Below, in pieces: positions 55,114 through 64,000 of a stretch of DNA of 64,000 nucleotides; the stretch's first letter is position 1, and every line of letters starts with the position of its first letter. The translations under genes were made by a program, and so were the position numbers. The stretch is from Calvatia gigantea (lineage: Eukaryota > Basidiomycota > Agaricomycetes > Agaricales > Lycoperdaceae), in the NCBI GenBank assembly GCA_025093985.1, contig JACAAK010000007.1, forward strand, positions 2,418,001-2,482,000. Reading direction: 5' to 3'. The notes beneath the pieces are model-generated. The model ran no database searches, was not told the DNA's origin, and saw only the letters and a program-made list of their open reading frames with translations.

Positions 55114-57858
55114 ATGTCAGTCCTTCAGAAACGCAAACATATCCGCACTGTCGACTTTAAACAAGGACCTGGCAGTGCTAAATACCACCATAACCATAAT
55201 AACCATCACAGCCACCATCCACACAAACGACCACGGTATGTAGATGTTTCGGACAACGAACAGCCGCAAATCAACGGAACGAGCCCCCACAAGATGGTGA
55301 ATGGACATAAAATCAAGAAACCAAAACATAAGCATGACCACGACCACGACCAACTAGCATCGCCTGTCAACGGGGCTGGGGAGGCCTCCCACTCGAAGAA
55401 CCGTTCGTTGAAATCCCAACTTCAGGAACAGAGAAAACATCTCCCCATTGCGAAGGGTATGTCCAAATTTAGAATCGCAGTTTGGGACCTATACTAATGT
55501 GGCTTCTCAGGTCGCGAGGCTCTTATCGAAGAGATTGGCAAACATGACGTTACTGTCCTTCTAGGAGAGACAGGTTCAGGAAAAACCACTCGTGAGGAAA
55601 CGCAGTTCTTTTCGTACCTCATCATTTTCAGCTCATGTATATCAGAGGTTCCACAGTATTTACTCGAAAGCGGTCTTATGGGTAAGGGTGTGATCGCCGT
55701 CACTCAACCCCGCCGTGTCGCGGCCACATCCCTCGCAGATCGAGTAGCCAAAGAACAAGGAACCTCCGTCGGTGACGTCGTTGGTTACTCTGTTCGCTTC
55801 GACGAAAAATATACCCCAGCCACGCGGATCAAATACATGACAGACGGAATGATTGTCCGCGAACTTATGTCGGATTCCCTGCTCAGCAAGTACAGTGTTA
55901 TCATCGTTGATGAAGCCCACGAACGAACCTTACGCACGGATCTTCTTATTGCCAATCTCAAAACCATCCATCGTCAACGCATTGGCACCTCAGACCCTAA
56001 GGGCAAAGGGAACGCCGATGTATTGAACCCACTTAAAATTATAATCATGAGCGCTACTCTTGACGCCGAAAAGTTCAGTAGATTCTTTCATAAGTGAGTC
56101 CCAATCCGCCTTGGCCAGTGTGGATCACACATTGACACGAAGTTCAGTGCCAAAATTATCTATGTAAAAGGACGCCAGCACCCTGTTACTATATACCATT
56201 CTGCCGAGAGTCAAGTAGACTATGTAGATGCGGCCATGCGGACTTTTTTCCAAGTACATATAGACCAACCACCCGGAGACGTTCTCATATTCCTTCCAGG
56301 TGTGCCTTTGTCTCTCTAATTGTCCAAGCGCCCCTGCCGAGCTTTTCACAGGACAGGAGGACATTGAAAGCCTCGAAAAATCAATAACCCTCTTCGCAAA
56401 ACGACTACCCGTAGACAAGATGGATGTACGCCTCATGACCAAATTTCCTGAGTTCTCCCTAATCCCCGTTACAGGTCTTCATACTGACAATGTATGCTTC
56501 TCAATCCCCTACTAACAACGCCAAAGTATTCGAACCTGCCCCTCCTAACACTCGAAAATGCATCCTCGCCACCAACATTGCCGAAACATCCATTACGATA
56601 CCAGGTGTAAAATATGTAATTGATACCGGTAAATGTAAAGAAAAGCAATACCTCGCAAGGGATTCAGGTGGAGGTACGCCGCATGTCCACTACAAGGCAA
56701 ACTGAAGTGCTAACAGACGTACACAGGCTTCGATACCCTTCTAACAAGGGACATCACAAAGTCGTCCGCAATGCAACGTGCAGGTCGTGCGGGTCGTGAG
56801 GTGATTGTCCCATGACAACTTTCCCCGGTTTGTGTATTGATGAGAGAGCTGGTAGGGCAAGGGCACCTGTTTCCGCCTCTACACCGAACAGGCCTTCGAA
56901 TCCATGTCACAAACCTCCGAACCCGAAATCCTCCGCTGCAGTCTCACATCTAGTATCCTCCAGCTCAAATGTATCGGCCAAAATATGGAAGACCTCGACC
57001 TGATGGACCAACCTGCTATCGACTCCAGTAAGTTCTCACACCCTATCCAAAGCTCAAACACCAAACTTATATGCACGAAGTCTACTCCGCACTCAAAACC
57101 CTCTGGCTCCTCGGCGCAATTGACAAATCTCAAAACCTAACCTTGACAGGCCGCTTAATGGCCTCCTTCCCCATCGAACCGCACCTCTCCCGCTCCATCC
57201 TCGCATCGACCCAACCCCCACACGCTTGCACAAAAGAAATCCTCACCATCGTCTCAATCCTCTCCGCCTCCTCCAAACTCTTCCTCGATATCTCCGATCA
57301 ACGCGAAGCCGCCTCTGACGCCCGGAGAAAATTTCGTCATCCATCCGGAGATCATATGAACCATCTTGAACACTGTACGCGCTTATGATGAGATTGCCAA
57401 AAATGAGGGGAAGGCACAGAGGAGGGAGTGGTGTAGGAAGCATTTTGTTAATGAGAGGACGTTGCTTGAGGCGAGGAAGATCAGGGAGCAGTTGGTTGAT
57501 GTGTGTAGGAAGGTGAAGTTGGATCCGGAGGTTTCGTGTGGTGAGAATGAGGACCCGGTTATTACAAGCCTTGGATACGGGCTTGTTGGAAATTCGGCGT
57601 TTTTGCAGCAGGATGGATCGTATAAGCAGACTATGGGTCATGCAGTGAGTCACTCTCGTGAATTGTAGTTAGGATAACACTGACTATATTTGGCAGATCG
57701 TCAAGATTCATCCAGGCTCGACTTTGTGCAACGAGAAGATTCCTGCGATAATTTACGACGAACTGGTTTATACGAATCAGATATACGCGCGTGGAGTATC
57801 AGCTATACGGAGGAGCTTTTTTGTAACGCATGCTGCTCTCAGTCAAAGACAGGCATAA
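55114..57858 (+). CDS. DEAH-box RNA helicase, DHX33-like
   Basis: Starts MSVLQKRKHIRTVDFKQGPG with a His/Lys-rich tail, then KSQLQEQRKHLPIAK. Helicase motifs appear in order: I GETGSGKTT, Ia TQPRRVAATSLADRVAKEQG, II VDEAHERT, III MSATLDAEKFSRFF, V TNIAETSITIPG and VI QRAGRAGR. The winged-helix/ratchet and OB regions follow (EPEILRCSLTSSILQLKCIG, LTLTGRLMASFPIEPHLSRS, KEILTIVSILSASSKLFLDI, REWCRKHFVNERTLLEARKI, KIHPGSTLCNEKIPAIIYDE), ending HAALSQRQA with TAA at 57856-57858. DHX33 relatives act in ribosome biogenesis and nucleolar RNA remodelling. Several introns are visible, one splitting motif VI from GKGTCFRLYTEQAF. One A too many in AA at 57359-57360 breaks GDHM/TILNTVRAYDE. Confidence 0.87.
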
Positions 57859-57947
57859 CGACACCAGGACATTAATTTATACAATGCAACTTATGTGTGT
57901 ATGTGTCACCAAACACTTCGTGAGGTACTACTTCAAGCGCCAAGTCT

Positions 57948-59621
57948 CTAAGAACCCAAACTACCAAGTGCACTCCAAACCCCAGGCGCACTTGCCTGCA
58001 CACCCAGCTTACGCCAAACCTCCTTCGCAAGCGCCTTCTCTTTCCCACTGAAGAACATAACAAGCGTCGGAAACCTCGGCACCTTGCCCAGATTATCCAT
58101 ATACTCTCTAACCTTTGAGGTGTCCTCTGCAGTTGGTTGGGACGACAAAACAACAAGGAATACCTCAAGAATAGAGACGAGTAATGTCGGCTCTAATGAT
58201 GTTTTGCAGAAGGACGGCAGACTTGACGGGGGGATCGTCTGTCAATATGATTAGTTTGTAGCACCTAAGAAGTTTGTAATGACGTACCCGGAGCAACTTC
58301 CACCGCTCTGTGCTAGTGAACATCGTCCGCCAGGCCCTGCTAAAATCAAACAGCGTAGCTACCGATTGAAGCGAGTCATTCACTGATGGTTCGATGCTTT
58401 CGGAAGGGAATTTAGCAGACGGAAGCTTGGATTCAAGTTTGGGTTCTGGTTCTCTTTTTGGCGGCGACGTTGTGGGAGTAGATGCGCCCGGTGTAGACAA
58501 ACGTTCCTCAACGCCAGCTTGCTTCTCCTCATTCTGTCTTTCAGCAGTGGGAGTTTCTTTTGAGTGTGTTGGAGCGACAGGACTACTGTCTTGCGCAGGG
58601 AAAACAGTATGCTGCCCAGACGCACGGAAGATACCACCGCCTACTTTGCTCGTTCTGGCTTCACGGGCTTGTTTTGCCTCTGCAAAAGATGGGCTGGTAG
58701 CTGCCGAAGTCCGAGGTTGAGAAGAAGGCGCTTGCGTTTTAGGTTCCGTAACGGAGGAGAGTTTAAGTGGGCGAGACGATGATTCCCGTAAATCACCGTT
58801 AGCCGGAAGTGAAGTCGGTCTCGCGGACTCTACCGTTGCCTTGGGTATCTCAGGGAAGGGCTCCGGCTGTTCGACTTCAGCGACATGTCCTTTTTCGGAA
58901 GGCACTGGAGAGTCAATGATGGTGATGGATACACGGCGCCGCTTCGGCGTAGGTGTAGGATGAAGTGCCGAGTCAAAGGCGAGATCGACATTGCGGTGGC
59001 CTGGCTTCTGAAAACAAGAGCCACAGTGATGAGCAATTAGTGACCGCGATATAATGTGAACACACCCTGCGTTTGTCGAGTTCGATCAACTCTGCGACTT
59101 TTTGGAGTTCTTCCTTAGTCGCACTATTGTCAGGTTCTAGCCTGAGAGCTTCCGTAAAATCTAGGAAAGAAAAACTTAGAAGGGAAATACTACCACAGGG
59201 GAAGCTCACCTCGCTGTGCTTCGATAAACTTTCTCAACCCTACTCTGGCCTGCCCCCTCCTAAAGTATGCCTTCACGTTTTTGGGACTCAAATCCAGCAC
59301 GGTACTACAATCTCTCTCAGCATCCTCATACCTGTAATTACGAAAGAATAACCGTTCAGCATTTGCAACAGTAAATGGCAAGAGCAAGTGAGTTCTGATA
59401 AAAACGTACTTGCCTAACTTCAAATAAGCTGCAGCACGATTAAGTGGATAAGTAGTGTCCTTGCGATCGGCTAGAACGGCTGCTGTGTAGTGGCCGATCG
59501 CGGCCGGATAATCTCCACTTTTGAACGCTGCATTACCCTGGAGAATTTAGTCAAACTTAACTCCAATAAAACCGTTCGAAACACCCACCTTTTCCTTTTC
59601 TTTTTGAGCCTTGTTAGCCAT
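57948..59621 (-). CDS. RPAP3-like TPR co-chaperone (R2TP complex)
   Basis: The start at 59621 gives MANKAQKEKEK. TPR repeats follow, GNAAFKSGDYPAAIGHYTAA, LNRAAAYLKLGKYEDAERDC and YFRRGQARVGLRKFIEAQRD, then FTEALRLEPDNSATKEELQK. A ~200-residue disordered Ser/Pro/Glu-rich linker comes next. The C-terminal RPAP3_C domain is LFDFSRAWRTMFTSTERWKL, later REYMDNLGKVPRFPTLVMFF, ending SALGSLGS with TAG at 57948-57950. RPAP3/Spag1-type proteins link Hsp90 to the Pih1-Rvb1/2 complex that assembles RNA polymerases, snoRNPs and PIKKs. Introns near 58230-58290, 59010-59065, 59160-59210, 59333-59410 and 59537-59590. It converges with the DHX33-like gene (89 bp between stops). Confidence 0.82.
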
Positions 59622-59872
59622 CGGAGACGCGATTCAAGATTTCGCCTCGCGTCAGCTTCGACGGGATGACGCAAGACCGTAGCAAATAAGGACAAACAAC
59701 ACCTTCCCTCACGTTCTGACAGCCGAAGTTTATGGGCGCTAAAATGTCAATCATCTACTTCCCTCAAAGCCTGCTTGGTTCTGCCCCAAATCTACTTCGA
59801 ACACCCTGATGTAAGAATCTCACCTGAACTAAGCTGTCTTACCATACATCTGAACGGAAGTGCAGAGCAAGT
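59622..59872. promoter_or_regulatory. Bidirectional promoter, RPAP3-like / EMC8/9
   Basis: 251 bp between divergent start codons. No TATA box seen; ordinary composition. A shared promoter is inferred from spacing. Confidence 0.45.
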
Positions 59873-60735
59873 ATGGCGACGAAATACACCATCACCGGAC
59901 CTGCCTACATCAAACTATTCTTCCACCTTGCCAAACATCCTCACCAACGTGTTAATGGCGTCCTCATCGGAAAGGAAACCTCCGGTGGCGGCGTAGAAGC
60001 GACTGATTCTGTTCCTTTGCTCCATCACTGGACGAGCTTGAGCCCGATGATGGAAATTGGACTCGATTTGGTGCACCTACTTCACTCCCGGAACAGAACC
60101 GCGATTAATTAAGGATAAATCTTGCCAGGCGGGCCAATATGCTGAGTCTGTTGGACTGCAAGTGGTAGGATACTACCAAGCATGCGAACGTCCCGAAGAC
60201 ACTTCCTTGTTCCCAGTTGGCGAAAAGACTGTGACAAGGATCAAACAGAAGTTCAGTAAAGCAGTCGCCTTCGTCGTAGGTTCGATCCTCCTGAGTGTTG
60301 TATCAAGATTAAGCCCCAATTTCCTAGCTCGATGCCTCGCGGATTAATGAAGAATCGGCCGCGTTGGTGGTACGTCACCGGCTCACCGTTCCGCTACTTC
60401 ATGGTTTCAACCCCTCAACTACGTGATATTGCAGCCATACACGTCTACCAACACGACTAATGCCGTTTGGAAACCTGTATCTTCCTCGCCAAAGCCCTTC
60501 ACTTCGGAATCTCCTTACCAACTTTCTTCACCCGACCTTCCCGCCAAGGCAATTTCCCTTGTTTGCGATCAGAAACTTCATTTGAAGTTTGGAGATTTTG
60601 ATGACCATTTAGAGGATGTCGCCATTGGTAAGCAGTCTCTCTCATTTTGGTTCTTATATATGAAAAGAATAACTCATGGGCGGTGATGATACAGATTGGT
60701 TGAGAAATAAGGCATGCATTCCAGCAGATCTCTAA
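59873..60735 (+). CDS. ER membrane protein complex subunit 8/9 (EMC8/9, UPF0172)
   Basis: Five exons join without error: 59873-60070, 60129-60275, 60328-60369, 60435-60627 and 60695-60735, giving 206 aa, the usual family length. The protein opens MATKYTITGPAYIKLFFHLA and KHPHQRVNGVLIGKE, an MPN-like fold lacking the metalloprotease JAMM residues. It has LSPMMEIGLDL joined to AGQYAESVGLQVVGYYQACE, then VTRIKQKFSKAVAFV, LDASRINEESAALV and AISLVCDQKLHLKFGDFDDH, ending DWLRNKACIPADL. EMC inserts moderately hydrophobic and tail-anchored helices into the ER membrane, and EMC8/9 is a cytosolic scaffold subunit. Confidence 0.88.
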
Positions 60736-61254
60736 CAGGAGTTGGTTTCATGTCCGCTGCAATGTTACCCAATATGCGCCGAATTCAAACCACTGGTGCC
60801 TATTTGTTTCCACTTAACAGCCATAAGATCTATTCCACGAACTACACCAAGAAACCTTTATAAATACATGTCCTTCTTTAATTCTTCTACAGGAAATAAA
60901 AGATAGCCGAAACGGCACCAAACCGTATAGGAAAGGTGAATGAACGGCCGCCAGCAAGCTGGCTCACGTCCTCTACTGCAGCTAAGGGGAATAAGGAGGA
61001 AACGCAGGCAAGTTACAAATATGAAAACATGTGTTTGTCTAATGGTTTATGAGTACAGCCCCCAAGGAGCTAGCCGTCCCTTCCGGTAGAACGGCGCCTC
61101 TAAATCTATGGCAATCTAAACCCGTGTTATGTTGAAAAGACGATAGAAGGCATGCGGCTGCCAGAGACCGCATCGAAGCCAGTCGGAAACCAAAGCCGGG
61201 TATGGACTAACAGTGAGGACGCGTTGACCTGCGCGACCGAGGATGCTGGGAAAG
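60736..61254. other. Intergenic, no gene seen
   Basis: 3' flank of both EMC8/9 (+) and the DPBB gene (-). AT-rich parts (TATTCCACGAAC, TTTATAAATACATG about 60856) suit 3' processing. No coding frame is supported. Confidence 0.35.
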
Positions 61255-61978
61255 TCAGGGCTTCCAGCCTCTGGGCTTGAAGTTCCAAGAAATCTTGACC
61301 ACACCCTGATCCAATGAAGCAAGCTTCTTGAACAAAGAAGGGGACATATCTGCAGAGGTGGGGAAGGAACGCGAAAGGTTAGAGATCATGAAGAACACGG
61401 CTCGGGAGAAAACGAACCGAGATCCCCTTCACCACAACTGGGGCAACTATCTCTCGTAAGGCCGTATGCCACTTTGCCATTCGCTGTGTTCGTGATTTTC
61501 ACATACTGATGGTAAAAAAACATGTGCAGATTAGTATCTGAAGTTATTTATAGACTCGGTGACAAGAAGGCGTTGTTCCTTCGTATCGACGCGCGTACCT
61601 GATCGCAGTTGGTGCCACGGTTACGATCGTAAAGTGACTTGCTAATTGCGACAATGAGATCGCTATCTTTATTCCATTTCCCGCAATTCCCGAGACCTTT
61701 GGTAAGGAGCAACGCATTATTATGATGAGTCCTAACAATGAAGCCAATATAGACCCACCGACATTGAACCATGTCCCCTACAGAATGGACAACGAAGTTA
61801 ACAATGTACTCGGGGATAGAAGAAACAATGAATTATTCACCCTTCCAGTGTGGGTGAGACGTTTCTCAAGTTCGACATCGGTTTCTGTCCCATCAGAAGG
61901 AATGGGTGAACCCAGAACTAGCAAAATGGACGCGAATAAGGCAAAGATGAAGAGCCAAGCGCGCGACGCCACGACCAT
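61255..61978 (-). CDS. Secreted small DPBB / expansin-like (RlpA/barwin-like) protein
   Basis: Exon 1 (61978-61841) encodes a signal peptide, MVVASRAWLFIFALFASILL then VLGSPIPS, and a propeptide ending in the Kex2-like site ELEKR. A 19-nt exon (61777-61759) gives GTWFNVG. The following exons give LGNCGKWNKDSDLIVAISKS, NRGTNCDQ, YVKITNTANGKVAYGLTRDS, CPSCGEGDL and DMSPSLFKKLASLDQGVVKI, ending SWNFKPRGWKP with TGA at 61255-61257. Cys residues and the DMSPSLF motif are hallmarks of single-domain double-psi beta-barrel proteins of fungi. They bind or loosen cell-wall polysaccharide or act as effectors or inhibitors; no enzymatic residues can be assigned. All borders are GT-AG and the frame is intact. 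Confidence 0.85.
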
Positions 61979-62161
61979 TATGGTGAAGAAGAGAGGGTGA
62001 TGCGGAAAGGTTTCAGAAGAGAGTCAGTTGTTGACTTGTGCAAGTAAAAAGGCCGTGTGTGTATAAATGAGGTCTCGAGGAGGGAGTGCAGATGCAAGTC
62101 TATGGTGGACCGATTCACAGAGAGGGACGGGACCAGGACAAGATAATGAAGCATTGGGTGC

Positions 62162-62170
62162 CCTTTATAT
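62162..62170 (-). promoter_or_regulatory. TATA box candidate for the DPBB gene
   Basis: TATATAAAG on the minus strand, about 185 bases upstream of the start codon and followed by CT-rich DNA (CTCTCTTCTTCACC just before the ATG). Plausible core promoter of a strongly expressed secreted-protein gene with a long 5' leader. Confidence 0.35.
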
Positions 62171-64000
62171 ATCCGATTTAGGGGGGAAAACTGGTGAGCC
62201 CGTGGTAGCGGGGAACACCTAATGGCCCGGTTTCCGTTGCGTGGAAATCACGCCGAAATTATTGTCCGTCGATTGTCATTGGTTGTGGACACCTTGGACA
62301 GGTGCCGAAAGGAGACAAGGCTATTATTGGCAAGCTAAAATCGCATATCCAGTACCTTTGAGATGCTCGAAAGGCGTGTACTACCCTATTCAAGCCTAAT
62401 TCTGGGCCGGATTTCTGGGGTCCGAACGAAGGACCGCGCAGTGCACGCCCGTCAGGGAAATTCGGCCCCAGTAGACGTCCCACCTCTTTCCCTCACTGTG
62501 GACCCGCACCTCATTGCGCCACACCCCAAAAAACTTACACCCCCCGAAAGCAAAATAATAATTCCATTCTGAGCCATTTTGCATGTGGAAATGGGGTCGA
62601 ATCTTGGTGCTACGGCGGTAAGACGGCGAGCTGCGCGCCAAGTTACTCATACCTCATAGCATAACAAAGCAATATTTGTGAAAGTTTGATATTTCCAATT
62701 TTGTTTTTATTCTTAGTATCCACCAACATCGGAGATCGTTTTTTACCTGGAGCTGGGTCCCCTCAGGCAACTACATAAGCTTCATGATCCGTCATACAGG
62801 TTGGAAATGTTCAACTGATTTACTAAGTGAACGGATGCCTTCATTTTGACATAATAAGTACCGGCAACCATCATCCATCATGGGCGCGGCGCGTGGACGC
62901 AGCGCGGTGGGTTGCGGGCACACGCCTCATGTTCCACTTGCGTGTCAACGCTTGGACCTGATGAGATTTGGCCGGAGCTATCCATGCGTTCTCTCATGAT
63001 TATGGGCCTAAAAAGAACGCGCTGGGCCAGGCTTTTAGAGGGTGGATGCCTTGAAAAGTACCCTCAATTCCCCAACACTTTGGTATTTCTCCTGGAAGTC
63101 TCTAGAAGGTTTTTGCATTCTCGGACATTCCCCGCGAACCGCTCAAACACCCCTGGAAGTTGTTTCGGAACTCGTGCGAGGAGCGTGCTGACTATGATAC
63201 CCTCTGCCCATCGCCTGCAAGTTAGTTATTTGGTTCCGTTTTCTTGTGCCGTGCCGTTGTTCGGCTCCAGAAGCCGTTGACAAACAAAATAAAGTTCATG
63301 CACCGTCCCGACTTTCTTCCCCGCTCAACCTGCAGGCGTTGACGTGAACGGTGAGGGCCAGCTGTAGCGAGAGCTAACACGGGGTCGGCACGTGTGCGTG
63401 GTCTGTGCCACACGAGGAATCTGGACCAACATTTTTATGCCGGACGGGAGAGGGCAGCTTCCAATTCTTGCGGGCTTAGCATGGATGAAAGCGACTTTGC
63501 AGTGTCCACCATCCAAATTCCTTTGTCCTGCTGTCGTCATATAGACAGCCGCAACATTCTTAGTGAGTTAAGTGGGATTGAGTGAGTTGTGGAGGGGATG
63601 ATGGTGGAGCGTCGTACCCTTTTTTTCGTTCTAAATTGAGAGGATTGTTATCTCCAAAGCTAGCCTCAGTTCAATCCGAGGTGTTCATCAAGTTCTTAGT
63701 GTTGAGCAGCAACATATACTCCGCCCAAAATAACCTCGTTGAGCGCTGACCGCGCTAAGCTGTTGCTTGCAGCAACCCCTGAAAAGAAAGCTCCTGTACC
63801 GATCGCACGCATTGCTGTAGAAACGTCAAACGATGCGTTTCAAACACATCATCAGCTTCAGGCCAAAATCAGATTTTTTTTCCAGACCTTCAGGTATCAG
63901 ACGCTAACATCTTACCTTAAAAATCGACTTGCGTTGGTCTGACGTCATGCATGTGTGGACGCTCTAAATGGCAGTGTGTGTCGTGAGCGCGACGGGCTAC
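62171..64000. other. Right-end interval without recognisable gene
   Basis: ORFs on both strands are short and without motif. Around 62880-62930 the DNA is GC-rich (GGGCGCGGCGCGTGGACGC). Nothing else is supported. Confidence 0.35.

Noticed and set aside
25632..57360. Programmed +1 frameshifting as the reason for the recurrent frame breaks
   Set aside because: The sites share no slippery codon or stop context, and lie in unrelated housekeeping genes not known to use frameshifting. Extra bases in homopolymers fit sequencing error better.

Overview
The window is nuclear DNA from a filamentous basidiomycete, most likely an Agaricomycete. Genes are packed on both strands and cut by many 45-90 nt spliceosomal introns. 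Several families are typical of mushroom-forming fungi: a DUF6533-type multispan membrane protein, a NACHT NLR, a protein-kinase-like (APH/FunK-type) protein, a small beta-trefoil protein and an expansin-like DPBB protein. I see no CRISPR array, bacterial operon or intact transposon.

Layout. 1-3.5 kb: tail of a kinase-like gene with an in-frame stop, then a gene-poor stretch with two orphan TATA elements. 3.5-8.8 kb: WDR7/Rabconnectin-3beta-like WD40 protein (+). 9.0-10.8 kb: CaiB/BaiF CoA-transferase (-), divergent from mitochondrial processing peptidase beta (11.5-13.1 kb, +). 13.8-15.3 kb: PQ-loop transporter (+), followed by a tRNA-like element. 16.1-20.2 kb: NACHT NLR (-) whose N-terminal region is a string of small symmetric phase-1 exons. 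20.7-21.5 kb: decayed copy of the 3' end and flank of the PQ-loop gene. 22.4-22.8 kb: small two-exon beta-trefoil-like gene (-).

24-29.8 kb: GFA-domain protein (+), Aurora kinase (-), pectin methylesterase (-) and endosomal Qa-SNARE Pep12/syntaxin-7 type (+). 32.1-34.2 kb: DUF6533 membrane protein (+) with microexons. 34.6-39.8 kb: Cdc7/SepH-type septation kinase (+). 40.1-41.0 kb: mitochondrial uL5 (-). 41.3-43.4 kb: DUF4203-like membrane protein (-). 44.0-45.4 kb: aldo-keto reductase pseudogene (+). 46.0-47.2 kb: Sec14/CRAL-TRIO protein (+). 47.4-54.9 kb: cohesin loader Scc2/Mis4 (-), divergent from a DHX33-like DEAH helicase (55.1-57.9 kb, +). 57.9-59.6 kb: RPAP3-like TPR protein (-), divergent from EMC8/9 (59.9-60.7 kb, +). 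61.3-62.0 kb: secreted DPBB/expansin-like protein (-). The last 2 kb hold no recognisable gene.

Most genes are housekeeping: cell division (Aurora, Cdc7, Scc2), membrane traffic (Pep12, Sec14, WDR7, EMC8/9), mitochondria (MPP-beta, uL5m) and RNA machinery (DHX33, RPAP3). Accessory or fast-evolving genes cluster at 13-24 kb. A cross-cutting observation is that at least eight conserved genes carry single-base insertions, mostly in homopolymers, that break otherwise perfect frames. This points to assembly error rather than to eight broken housekeeping genes. The nonsense codons in the kinase-like gene, the NLR and the aldo-keto reductase are substitutions and look like real decay. Exon boundaries were read by eye from GT/GC-AG signals and family conservation.
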